In this document: positions 1 to 6,623 of the stretch, in pieces
Numbering within the stretch: the first letter of the stretch is position 1
Layout of the letters: each line of letters starts with the position of its first letter
Assembly (NCBI GenBank): GCA_013289195.1
Contig: JABDAI010000006.1
Coordinates: 1 to 10,917, forward strand
DNA length: 10,917 nucleotides
Origin: Verrucomicrobiota bacterium
Lineage (GTDB): Bacteria; Verrucomicrobiota; Verrucomicrobiae; Opitutales; CG1-02-43-26
Direction of reading: 5' to 3'
Made by a program: the position numbers and the translations under genes
Notes under the pieces: generated by a model
Databases searched by the model: none
The model's input: only the letters and a program-made list of their open reading frames with translations
Told to the model about the DNA's origin: nothing

Positions 1-894
1 TTGCTTACCAGTATGTGGAGGTTCCGATTTTCGTTTAAAACTAAATGCTTTTATACTCTTTAAAAGTTCTGCATTATCGGGATTTTCCATAAAATCGATC
101 AATTTATTGATGTCCTCATCCGTTTCAAGGTTTAGACTTAACATAAACTGATTATCTTGTGCAAATTGAACAGCGTCGTTTTTGGGATCGCATAACTGAG
201 TAATTGTTAAAAACACAATACTCTTGTCTTGAGGGCTTTCGAATGTACTCAATGGCTGGCTGGATAATGGTAAATTTTTGAACTTTTCTTTTTCCTTAAC
301 CTCTTCACCTTCCACAGTTATCATAAGATCTTCTGTGCTATAAACTTGCTGTCCAGATAACTGCTGCCTCTTTGCACCATCCCTTGCATCGCCCTTCAAT
401 CTATTGACTTGTTCTTCACTCAAATATACAGGATTTGGTCTGGGAACAACAGACCCAAAACTATCAATTGATTCAAAATTACTTGAAATATCCTCCGGAA
501 TGGTTTTGCCTACTTCTTGATATTGCGCGAAGACTTTTTTAAACTCATCGTAATCATCTCTGAGCATTTGTGTATCGGTATCCATTATATAAGAGGAACC
601 AGCACGAGACAAAATAGATCCCCCAATCCAACGCACGTATCCGCGATTATCCGTTAAACGATCAATAAGTTGTTCCACATAAGCTAAATTTTCTTTTATT
701 TCTTTATCTCTTTTTGCTTTGTCTACCTGTCTGGCCTGCGATGGAGCAATTTCTATTTCCCTGCCAAAAAGTTTTTTTGTAGTTGTAGATTTTGTAACCT
801 GTGAATCCTGACTCGGAGTAATCTTCTTTTCTTCAGGAACTTTAGAAGGGATTAAACGTTGCTGATTTCTATCTCCTGTTATTCTACGCTTCAT
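1..894 (-). CDS. Partial hypothetical protein, effector-like, C-terminus outside window
   Basis: An open frame of 298 codons without a stop runs from an ATG at 894 off the left edge, so the C-terminus is missing. I do not recognise the family. The first 60 or so residues are polar and rich in Lys, Gln, Ser, Thr and Pro, with no signal peptide or membrane segment. Residues about 60-125 look helical and charged and contain the segment YVRWIGGSILSRAGSS. Its layout faintly recalls the start of a RhoGAP domain (an IFRxxG-like stretch), but this is too weak to name. The rest is acidic and hydrophilic, with single hydrophobic patches such as IVFLTITQL and FMLSLNLETDEDI. The gene is divergent from the biotin operon and has its own good promoter at 922-950. 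No Shine-Dalgarno sequence precedes the ATG. The polar N-terminus resembles that of the two plus-strand accessory genes, which suggests a secreted or host-directed protein, but that is inference. Confidence 0.72.
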   Translation of the reverse strand, partial: MKRRITGDRNQQRLIPSKVPEEKKITPSQDSQVTKSTTTKKLFGREIEIAPSQARQVDKAKRDKEIKENLAYVEQLIDRLTDNRGYVRWIGGSILSRAGSSYIMDTDTQMLRDDYDEFKKVFAQYQEVGKTIPEDISSNFESIDSFGSVVPRPNPVYLSEEQVNRLKGDARDGAKRQQLSGQQVYSTEDLMITVEGEEVKEKEKFKNLPLSSQPLSTFESPQDKSIVFLTITQLCDPKNDAVQFAQDNQFMLSLNLETDEDINKLIDFMENPDNAELLKSIKAFSFKRKSEPPHTGKQ

Positions 895-921
895 ATTTAA
901 TATTAAATAATTACTATTTTA

Positions 922-950
922 ATTTTAATATTATTTAAAACAAAAGTCAA
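922..950 (-). promoter_or_regulatory. Sigma70-like promoter of the left hypothetical gene
   Basis: On the minus strand TTGACT (945-950) is followed after 17 nt by TAAAAT (922-927). Each box matches the sigma70 consensus in five of six positions. The -10 box ends 27 nt before the ATG at 894, giving a predicted leader of about 20 nt. Confidence 0.55.
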
Positions 951-982
951 ATTCATGAATTAAATCACTGGTAAGCGAAACA

Positions 983-1011
983 TTGATTACTGATTGTTAA
1001 TTAATTTTATT
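983..1011 (+). promoter_or_regulatory. Possible promoter of the biotin operon
   Basis: TTGATT (983-988), a 17-nt spacer and TTTATT (1006-1011) each match the sigma70 consensus in four of six positions. Transcription would start near 1018, inside the BirA-type operator at 993-1025. Operator overlap with -10 and start site is the expected layout for repression. The boxes are only moderate in an AT-rich background, so the exact promoter is uncertain. Confidence 0.35.
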
Positions 1012-1025
1012 TTTTGCTTAACAAT
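993..1025 (+). promoter_or_regulatory. BirA-type biotin operator
   Basis: A perfect 8-bp inverted repeat, ATTGTTAA (993-1000) and TTAACAAT (1018-1025), is separated by 17 nt. The sequence TTGTTAA-N17-TTAACAA is the half-site and spacing of the BirA box in Bacillus-type genomes. E. coli uses the related TTGTAAACC/GGTTTACAA arms. It lies 30 bp upstream of bioA, the first gene of the operon, and overlaps the best promoter candidate. It is therefore expected to bind a BirA with an N-terminal helix-turn-helix domain, charged with biotinoyl-AMP, and so shut off synthesis when biotin is plentiful. No birA gene is in the window. The usual C/G next to each arm (TTGTTAAC) is absent, which slightly lowers confidence. 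Confidence 0.72.
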
Positions 1026-1054
1026 TCAGGAAAGATCTGTTCTATTTTTTGACA

Positions 1055-2422
1055 ATGTTAACCGATAAAGAGAAAAATAATCTTCAAACCTACGCACAGT
1101 GCCATTCATGGAATTTAATGACTCAGATGAAGGAGTACTTAGAACATCCAATGATTATCGAACGGGGAGAAGGATGTTGGCTCTATGACATCCATGGCAA
1201 TAAATATCTCGATGGCAATGCCTCTATGTGGAAAAATGTTCATGGGCATAATCATCCTGCACTCAATGCTGTTTTACTACAACAAATAGGTAAGTTCGCA
1301 GACACTACATATGTCAGCCGTAGTCATGAACCAGGACTTCGTTTAGCGCATAAATTGGCTACGATTGCTCCTGAAGGACTTACGCGTTCTTTCTTTACTA
1401 ATAACGGTTCAACTGCCATAGAATCTGCATTAAAACTTTCCTTCCAATATTGGCAATTAATAGGAAAACCTCAAAAAATGAAGGTAATCAGTCTGGATGA
1501 AGGCCATCATGGACTCAGTTTCGGTGCAACGGCAGTGAGCAATCAACCCCAAATGCATGGACGGTTTAAACCTTGGTGCTTCCCTTGTTTGTATTTTCCA
1601 TCACCCAAATGTTCCGAATATGCTGGGAAAGTATATTATGAAGAGGATACGGAAAGTCTAAAAAATCTTGAAGCATTGCTAGAAAAATATGCGGAGGAAA
1701 CAGCCTGTGTCATTCTGGAGGCATCGATTCAAAGTGTTGCAGGAAATGGAATGAAACTGCAACCCAGAGGGTTTTTGAAAAAAGTGGAAAAACTTTGTAA
1801 AGCTTATGATGTGCATTTGATTTTAGATGAAGTCTTCGTAGGATTTGGTCGAACAGGCAGTCTTTTAGCCTCTCATGAGGCAAATGTCAGTCCTGACTTT
1901 CTATGTTTGGGTAAAGGAATTGCTTCTGGGTATTTGCCGCTAGGTGCTACATTGGTGAAAGAAACAATTTATCAGAGCTTTTTAGGCGACTTTATTGAGG
2001 GAAAAACTTTTATTCATGGTCACACTTATGGTGGAAATGCTCTGGCAACGGCAGTCGCATTAAAAAGTATAGAATTATTGGAAGAGCGTATTACGAAAGG
2101 CATTCTGAGTCAAGGTGTTGAAGATTTTGGAATGATAACTAGACAATATTTCGCAGATCATCCTTTTATCAAGGAGCTACGACAACGTGGATTTATGTGC
2201 GCGATAGATCTTTATCCTGGAAGTCAGAAAAAAGGATTTTCACCGTTAGAACGTATTGGATATAAAGTTTCGCAATATGCGCTTACAAAAGGAATTTTAA
2301 TTCGGGCTTATAAGGATACTCTTTTTTTAATTCCTCCATTATCTATTTCTAAGGATGAAATGGAGTTTTTTTGTCAAAAAATATCTAAATCTATTAGCGA
2401 ATATATTAATAATCGAATATAA
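1055..2422 (+). CDS. bioA: Adenosylmethionine- or lysine-dependent DAPA aminotransferase BioA/BioK
   Basis: PLP-dependent class III aminotransferase that converts KAPA (7-keto-8-aminopelargonate) to DAPA (7,8-diaminopelargonate). The 455-residue length is normal. Counting from the ATG, visible motifs are the phosphate-loop region GSTAIESALKL (118-128), the EGHHG segment (149-153), the cofactor Asp in LILDEVFVGFGRTG (Asp258) and the Schiff-base lysine in LGKGIASGYLPL (Lys287). Several stretches resemble Bacillus BioK, the lysine-using form: QMKEY near the N-terminus, FQYWQLIGKP, HGHTYGGN (321-328; E. coli BioA has HGPTFMGN), RGFMC and RIGYKVS. The amino donor may therefore be lysine rather than SAM. 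BioA usually has Tyr where this protein has the first His of EGHHG. It is the first gene of the operon, with bioB 9 nt downstream. A TTG at 1049 could add two residues. I prefer the ATG; neither start has a clear Shine-Dalgarno. Confidence 0.93.
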   Translation: MLTDKEKNNLQTYAQCHSWNLMTQMKEYLEHPMIIERGEGCWLYDIHGNKYLDGNASMWKNVHGHNHPALNAVLLQQIGKFADTTYVSRSHEPGLRLAHKLATIAPEGLTRSFFTNNGSTAIESALKLSFQYWQLIGKPQKMKVISLDEGHHGLSFGATAVSNQPQMHGRFKPWCFPCLYFPSPKCSEYAGKVYYEEDTESLKNLEALLEKYAEETACVILEASIQSVAGNGMKLQPRGFLKKVEKLCKAYDVHLILDEVFVGFGRTGSLLASHEANVSPDFLCLGKGIASGYLPLGATLVKETIYQSFLGDFIEGKTFIHGHTYGGNALATAVALKSIELLEERITKGILSQGVEDFGMITRQYFADHPFIKELRQRGFMCAIDLYPGSQKKGFSPLERIGYKVSQYALTKGILIRAYKDTLFLIPPLSISKDEMEFFCQKISKSISEYINNRI

Positions 2423-2431
2423 AAAATAAAG

Positions 2432-3358
2432 ATGAATTGGACATTAGAAAATTTAAAAGAGATTTATGATCTTAATTTTAACGAGCTTATCACTAAGGCC
2501 CAGGAAATGCACAGGAAACATGCGTATTCCGAAAAAATGCACTTATGTTCAGCAAAATCAATCAAGACGGGTCGATGTCCAGAAGATTGTGCGTATTGTC
2601 CACAATCGGTGCATTATAAAACTTTTGTTGAGCCAGAAGCACCGATGACAAAGTCCGAGATTGTGACAGCTGCTAGGCGGGCAAAGAGTTTAGGTGCAGA
2701 ACGATTTAATATAGCAGCAGCGTGGAAACGAGCGCCTAAGGGAGCGATATTTGAAGAGATTTTACAGAGCATACCCGAGATTCGCAGCATGGGGCTGCAA
2801 GTGTGTTGTGGGCTTGGCAATGTGGATGCAGAACAATCAGCAGCCTTGAAAAATGCTGGCTGTACTCGTTATAGTTATAATCTTGATACTTCAAAAGAAT
2901 TTTATTCTAAAATTATTACAACGCGTACTTATGAAGAAAGACTAAATACTTTAAAGAGTATACAAAAGGCGGGGCTAGAGATTTGTTGTGGAGGTATTTT
3001 AGGAATGGGTGAAAGTCTTGAGGATAGACTAAAACTCTTACTACAGCTCTCTCAATTAGACCCTTTGCCTGAAGCAGTCCCAATCAATGCGCTTGTAAGG
3101 GTTAAAGGAACTCCGCTGGGTGAAAGACCGTTTGTCGATTCGATTGAATTCGTAAAATTCGTCGCAACGACGCGCATAGCAATTCCTACAACGATGATAG
3201 TTCTGGCAGCTGGGCGTGGGGAAATGAGCCAGGAAATGCAAGCGCTATGTTTTCTGGCAGGGGCGAATAGTATCTTGATTGATGAAAAAATATTGACCAC
3301 AGATAACCCGCGATTTGAGGATGACAAAGAAATGTTGGGAAAGCTCGGTATGCTCTAA
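2432..3358 (+). CDS. bioB: Biotin synthase BioB, radical SAM enzyme
   Basis: Inserts sulfur into dethiobiotin to make biotin, the last pathway step. The radical-SAM cluster motif is Cys49-x3-Cys53-x2-Cys56 (GRCPEDCAYCPQS). Other BioB landmarks are the AAAWK segment (96-99), NLDTSKEFY (150-158), IITTRTYEERL, VPINALVRVKGTPLG (216-230), the AAGR motif with Arg262, and GANSI. In E. coli the auxiliary [2Fe-2S] sulfur-donor cluster is held by Cys97, Cys128, Cys188 and Arg260. Here the equivalents are Asn93 (codon AAT, 2708-2710), Cys125, Cys185 and Arg262, so one cysteine ligand is missing. Extra cysteines sit beside two of the others (CC at 125-126 and 185-186). The 308-residue length is slightly short because the variable E. 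coli C-terminal tail is absent. There are 9-nt gaps to bioA and bioD. The gene is richer in GC (roughly 43-50% in samples) than its neighbours. Identity is secure; activity with the altered ligand set is not. Confidence 0.95.
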   Translation: MNWTLENLKEIYDLNFNELITKAQEMHRKHAYSEKMHLCSAKSIKTGRCPEDCAYCPQSVHYKTFVEPEAPMTKSEIVTAARRAKSLGAERFNIAAAWKRAPKGAIFEEILQSIPEIRSMGLQVCCGLGNVDAEQSAALKNAGCTRYSYNLDTSKEFYSKIITTRTYEERLNTLKSIQKAGLEICCGGILGMGESLEDRLKLLLQLSQLDPLPEAVPINALVRVKGTPLGERPFVDSIEFVKFVATTRIAIPTTMIVLAAGRGEMSQEMQALCFLAGANSILIDEKILTTDNPRFEDDKEMLGKLGML

Positions 3359-3367
3359 TCAAAAGAA

Positions 3368-4024
3368 ATGAAAACAATATTCATTACAGGCCATGATACC
3401 GGTATTGGCAAAACTTGGATTACCGGATATATTGCTAGAAAATTGAGTTTGGAAAAAAAACAGGTCCAAGTCATCAAAGCAGTAGAAACAGGAGTTAAAA
3501 GAAGTACTGCAACTACCGAAGAAGGTGACATTGAATGCATTCTGAAAGATTCAAATCGAGAATATGTGAGTGGTTTGACTTTAAATTCTTTTTCAGCTCC
3601 TTTAGCCCCTGTAAGTGCTGCAGAATTGGAAGGCAAAAAACTGATATTTGAGAATATTATAAACGAAATAAACAGACTTCCACAAACGCAGTGGCGTTTG
3701 ATCGAAGCCGCTGGGGGAGTTGCAGTTCCATTAGATATGGAAGGCAAAGATGGGCGTGAGCTAGTCGTGGAGCTCAAGGTAGATTATATAGTTATTGTTG
3801 TTGAAAATCGATTGGGTGCCATTAACCAAAGTAGATTGGTTTTATCCTATATTCCTAAAGGATTTAATTTGGGTCTGTGGTTTAATGATCTTAAACCTAG
3901 AGATCCATTAGCAACAGGTTCCAATTTTAAAGAATTGCGTCTCTTAAAACAACCCATATGGGGACATCATGGTTTCAATCAATTGGAACCGGACTTTTGC
4001 TATGCACCTTTTTTTAATGAGTAA
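3368..4024 (+). CDS. bioD: Dethiobiotin synthetase BioD
   Basis: Closes the ureido ring of dethiobiotin from DAPA, CO2 and ATP, in the cytoplasm. The N-terminal P-loop GHDTGIGKT (8-16) matches the family GTDTGVGKT form. Lys37 in IKAVETG corresponds to the substrate and phosphate-binding lysine of KPVxTG. Asp54 fits the metal-binding aspartate. EAAGGVAVPL (113-122) matches EGAGGxxVPL with one Gly-to-Ala change, and RLGAINQSRLVL (148-159) matches the RLGTINHxLLT segment, with Gln in place of the usual His. At 218 residues the length is typical. The stop is doubled (TAATAA, 4022-4027). It starts 9 nt after bioB and ends 5 nt before bioF. The AAAAGAA before the ATG is at most a weak ribosome binding site. 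Confidence 0.93.
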   Translation: MKTIFITGHDTGIGKTWITGYIARKLSLEKKQVQVIKAVETGVKRSTATTEEGDIECILKDSNREYVSGLTLNSFSAPLAPVSAAELEGKKLIFENIINEINRLPQTQWRLIEAAGGVAVPLDMEGKDGRELVVELKVDYIVIVVENRLGAINQSRLVLSYIPKGFNLGLWFNDLKPRDPLATGSNFKELRLLKQPIWGHHGFNQLEPDFCYAPFFNE

Positions 4025-4029
4025 TAAAT

Positions 4030-5175
4030 ATGCAGGATTTACTTAATTTACGACTATCAAAAAAAATAGAAACAACTCAAAAGGCGAATGCATTACGAAC
4101 ATTAAAAATAGTTGATATACAAAATCCGAAATTAATTAATCTTGCAAGTAATGACTATTTAAATCTTGCGAAAGATGCAAGAGTGATTCATGCAGCACAA
4201 GAAGCAGCCTATAAATATGGGACCTCAACTTCGGGATCGCCTGTAGTGGCAAGTTATTTTGAAATTCATCGTGAGTTTGAAGAAACGCTATGTCAATGGC
4301 TTGGATTCTCAGAATGCCTAATCTGGGCATCGGGATTTTGTGCTAATAGGAGTATTCTTGAAACATTACTCACAAATACAGATTTAGTTTTAGCTGATAG
4401 ACTCAGTCATGGCAGCACTGTCATCGGGGTAAAGGCAAGTGGAGCCCAATTGATTCGTTATAAGCATAATGATATCAATCATTTAGAAGACTTGCTGAAA
4501 AAACATTTTAGAAAAGATCGCCTAATTTGGGTAGTCACTGAATCGCTTTTCAGTATGGATGGGGATTATCCAGATTTGAAGGCTATAGGAGAATTAAAAC
4601 AGCAATTTCCGTTTATATGGGTTCTGGATGAAGCTCATGCGCTAGGCTGGTATGGGCCCCGTGGTGATGGATTGGCTGCAAAATTTGCAGTGACAAAAGA
4701 AGTCGATATATTAATTGGCACTTTAGGCAAATCGTTAGCAAGCCAAGGTGCCGTGAGTTTGTTTCATGATACTACAATTAAACAAACATTGATTAATTAT
4801 GCAAAAGACTTTATTTATTCGACCTATCCTGCGCCCTCTTGCATCGCTGCTGCACACTGTGCTGCAAAATTAATCAAAGAAAATCTCTACAAAGAACAGC
4901 CTCTATGGCATGAAAAAGCGATTTTACTTAAAAGCCTATTACGTACTCATTTCCCTGAAATTCTTGTTAATGAATCACCTATTTTACCCATTATTTTAAA
5001 AAGCAATGATGCTGCGATGCGTGCGCAGGGAAAATTACTTGATGAAGGTATACTCGTTGGAGCTATTCGTCCGCCTAGTGTGCCTGTGGGAACGAGTCGT
5101 TTAAGACTCTCTTTGCATAAGGATATCGATGCTAAAGAAATTAGTCAAAAAATCATCAATACATTAGATCTATGA
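4030..5175 (+). CDS. bioF: 8-Amino-7-oxononanoate (KAPA) synthase BioF
   Basis: PLP enzyme of the alpha-oxoamine synthase family that condenses pimeloyl-ACP (or -CoA) with alanine to give KAPA, CO2 and free carrier. The order of motifs is standard: LASNDYLNLA (38-47), SGFCAN (101-106), ADRLSHGS (122-129) with the cofactor-stacking His127, TESLFSMDGD (170-179), the cofactor Asp200 and His203 in LDEAHALGWYGPRGDG, and the Schiff-base Lys234 in GTLGKSLAS. The C-terminal AIRPPSVPVGTSRLRLSL is close to the BioF-specific AIRPPTVPAGTxRLRL and separates it from the Kbl and HemA relatives. At 381 residues it is of normal length. The segment around GSPVVASYFEIH (69-80) departs from the usual G-S-R/H-x-x-x-G pattern. 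The stop overlaps the start of the next gene by 4 nt (ATGA), so the two are probably translationally coupled. Confidence 0.94.
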   Translation: MQDLLNLRLSKKIETTQKANALRTLKIVDIQNPKLINLASNDYLNLAKDARVIHAAQEAAYKYGTSTSGSPVVASYFEIHREFEETLCQWLGFSECLIWASGFCANRSILETLLTNTDLVLADRLSHGSTVIGVKASGAQLIRYKHNDINHLEDLLKKHFRKDRLIWVVTESLFSMDGDYPDLKAIGELKQQFPFIWVLDEAHALGWYGPRGDGLAAKFAVTKEVDILIGTLGKSLASQGAVSLFHDTTIKQTLINYAKDFIYSTYPAPSCIAAAHCAAKLIKENLYKEQPLWHEKAILLKSLLRTHFPEILVNESPILPIILKSNDAAMRAQGKLLDEGILVGAIRPPSVPVGTSRLRLSLHKDIDAKEISQKIINTLDL

Positions 5176-5783
5176 ATATATTATGGATAGGGGGTTGGGC
5201 TATTCCAATAGAATATATAAAAAACCAAGTAGAAACTGCGTTTTCTAAAGTTAATTCCCACAAATATAATCATAGTTTTATTTATCCCAATAAAAATTAT
5301 ATTAAATTTATAAAAAATCCCAATTTTGATATAATTATAGGGTATTCATTGGGGGCAACTTTATTACTTTTTGAGAAAGAAATTATTTCAATAAGAGCAA
5401 AGAAATATTATATTGCTCCATTTTTAAATATAGAAGAAGCAACAACTGTAAAGGAAACACAATTAAAATTTTTATTAAGGAAGCTAAAACTGGATCCAAT
5501 TCATTCCATTGAAGATTTTTATATGCGAGCATATTTAGCTATGGAAGATATCAAAGAACTGCCCTACCCGCTTCGCGAGCTTTGCTGGGGAATTGAGATG
5601 CTGATTCAAAGTAAGGAATTTGTAGTTAAAATTTATGATGATAGTAATAGGATACTTTTGGGAAGCGAAGATCCTTTGGTGAATCAAAAGTTTTTTGAAC
5701 GTAACTTTAATAGCTTGAAAATAATCAAAGGGGCAAATCATGAGCTGAAATCTTTTTTACCTGAACTTTCGAATTCATTTTAA
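5172..5783 (+). CDS. Small alpha/beta hydrolase, probable pimeloyl-ACP methyl ester esterase (BioH-like role)
   Basis: A compact 203-residue protein with an alpha/beta-hydrolase layout. ILWIGGWAIP (3-12) looks like the first strand with the oxyanion-loop glycines. GYSLGA (57-62) is the nucleophile elbow with Ser59. GSEDPLV (164-170) carries a plausible acid Asp167, and GANHEL (187-192) carries the catalytic His190. A serine hydrolase between bioF and bioC most likely cleaves the methyl ester from pimeloyl-ACP once BioC-primed elongation is done. That role is filled in different bacteria by BioH, BioG, BioJ, BioK (cyanobacterial) or BioV. The match to any one of these is not good enough for me to assign a symbol. 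The protein is shorter than E. coli BioH (256 residues). Its first 300 nt are extremely AT-rich (about 24% GC by rough count), while the middle is near 45%. It overlaps bioF by 4 nt and ends 4 nt before bioC. The function is inferred from the triad and the context. Confidence 0.8.
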   Translation: MNILWIGGWAIPIEYIKNQVETAFSKVNSHKYNHSFIYPNKNYIKFIKNPNFDIIIGYSLGATLLLFEKEIISIRAKKYYIAPFLNIEEATTVKETQLKFLLRKLKLDPIHSIEDFYMRAYLAMEDIKELPYPLRELCWGIEMLIQSKEFVVKIYDDSNRILLGSEDPLVNQKFFERNFNSLKIIKGANHELKSFLPELSNSF

Positions 5784-5787
5784 GAAT

Positions 5788-6501
5788 ATGCAATTTGACG
5801 ACTTTGCACATAGTTATAGTGAAAATGCATTTATTCAGAAAGATCTAATCGACTGGGCCATACCTTTTTTGGATATTATACCTTTTAAAAATCAATCTAT
5901 CATTGAACTCGGTGCCGGTACTGGATTATTAACAAAGCATTTACTAGAAAAAAATAGGGGTCCTATTTTGGCGACGGATAGTTCAGCGCGGATGATAATC
6001 GAAGGCAGAAGACAAGTCCCAAAAGTTGATTGGCAATTCATGGATGCATGGAATGCAAGTCCTAACTTTGGACATATTTTCTCTTCAAGCTTACTGCAAT
6101 GGGCACCCGATCCTCGGTTAGTCATTGCAAATTGGGCAAAAAACCTATCTATTGGGGGAACTATTCATGCTCTTTTCTTTATAGATCAGACACTTTGGGA
6201 GTTACGTCAATTAATTTCATTAGAAAATAGAATCCAATGGCAAACGCGTTCGCAATGGGAGCAGATTTTCAAAAATGCCGGATTAGAAGTGCATCTTTGC
6301 CGTGACCTCGTGAAATGCTATAAATTTCGTAGCGGATTGGATTTACTCAAAAATCTAAAACAGACGGGGACATGTTTAAAGAACTCTATCTGTGGGAGTT
6401 ATTTGAAAAAAATAATAAGAGATTATGATAAGGAATTTTCTTTCCAAGAAGGGGTTTACTCGACCTGGCATTTTTGTCAAATTGTAGGTATAAAACATTA
6501 A
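5788..6501 (+). CDS. bioC: Malonyl-ACP O-methyltransferase BioC
   Basis: SAM-dependent class I methyltransferase that methylates the free carboxyl of malonyl-ACP, so that fatty-acid synthesis can build a disguised pimeloyl chain. The N-terminal FDDFAHSY (3-10) with a downstream Q matches the BioC start (FxxxAxxYxxxAxxQ). Motif I is IIELGAGTG (38-46), followed by the SAM-ribose acidic residue Asp64 in LATDSSARMI. SSLLQWAPDP (100-109) matches the BioC NLAVQW segment, and TLWELRQLI (135-143) matches the substrate-side LPELxxAW region. SGLDLLKNLKQTG (182-194) and YSTWHFCQIVGIK fit the BioC C-terminal part. At 237 residues the length is normal. It is the last gene of the operon, paired with the upstream hydrolase that removes the methyl group it adds. 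No Shine-Dalgarno sequence is visible. Confidence 0.9.
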   Translation: MQFDDFAHSYSENAFIQKDLIDWAIPFLDIIPFKNQSIIELGAGTGLLTKHLLEKNRGPILATDSSARMIIEGRRQVPKVDWQFMDAWNASPNFGHIFSSSLLQWAPDPRLVIANWAKNLSIGGTIHALFFIDQTLWELRQLISLENRIQWQTRSQWEQIFKNAGLEVHLCRDLVKCYKFRSGLDLLKNLKQTGTCLKNSICGSYLKKIIRDYDKEFSFQEGVYSTWHFCQIVGIKH

Positions 6502-6536
6502 TTTAGTCTGAATGAATTTTGATGGATGGTTAAATA

Positions 6537-6557
6537 ATTTTATAATTTTTATAAAAT
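6537..6557 (+). terminator. Possible weak AT-only hairpin after the biotin operon
   Basis: A perfect 9-bp inverted repeat, ATTTTATAA (6537-6545) and TTATAAAAT (6549-6557), has a 3-nt loop and lies 36 nt after the bioC stop. It contains no G or C and no clean T-run follows. In this composition it may be chance, so it is only a candidate terminator. Confidence 0.22.
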
Positions 6558-6571
6558 AAAATAATTTATAT

Positions 6572-6600
6572 TTGATAATAGTAAACTAATAATTTATATT
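6572..6600 (+). promoter_or_regulatory. Sigma70-like promoter of the F-box-like gene
   Basis: TTGATA (6572-6577), a 17-nt spacer and TATATT (6595-6600) match the consensus in five and five of six positions. The -10 box ends 23 nt before the ATG at 6624, so the leader would be about 16 nt. This would let the gene be expressed apart from the biotin operon. Confidence 0.5.
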
Positions 6601-6623
6601 TAACTAAATTTAATTATATTATT

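Noticed and set aside
1049..1054. A perfect -35 box TTGACA directly before the bioA ATG
   Set aside because: No acceptable -10 box lies 16-18 nt downstream, and a transcript from it would begin inside bioA and lose its conserved N-terminal region.
3355..3777. A 140-codon minus-strand open frame opposite bioD
   Set aside because: It lies fully opposite a clear bioD gene whose motifs are intact. The translation is Ser/Ile-rich with no recognisable domain, so it is a shadow frame.
6560..6601. A 14-bp direct repeat AATAATTTATATTT (6560-6573 and 6588-6601)
   Set aside because: The DNA is almost pure A/T and the second copy is explained by the -10 region of the promoter. Chance repetition is likely, and there are only two copies.
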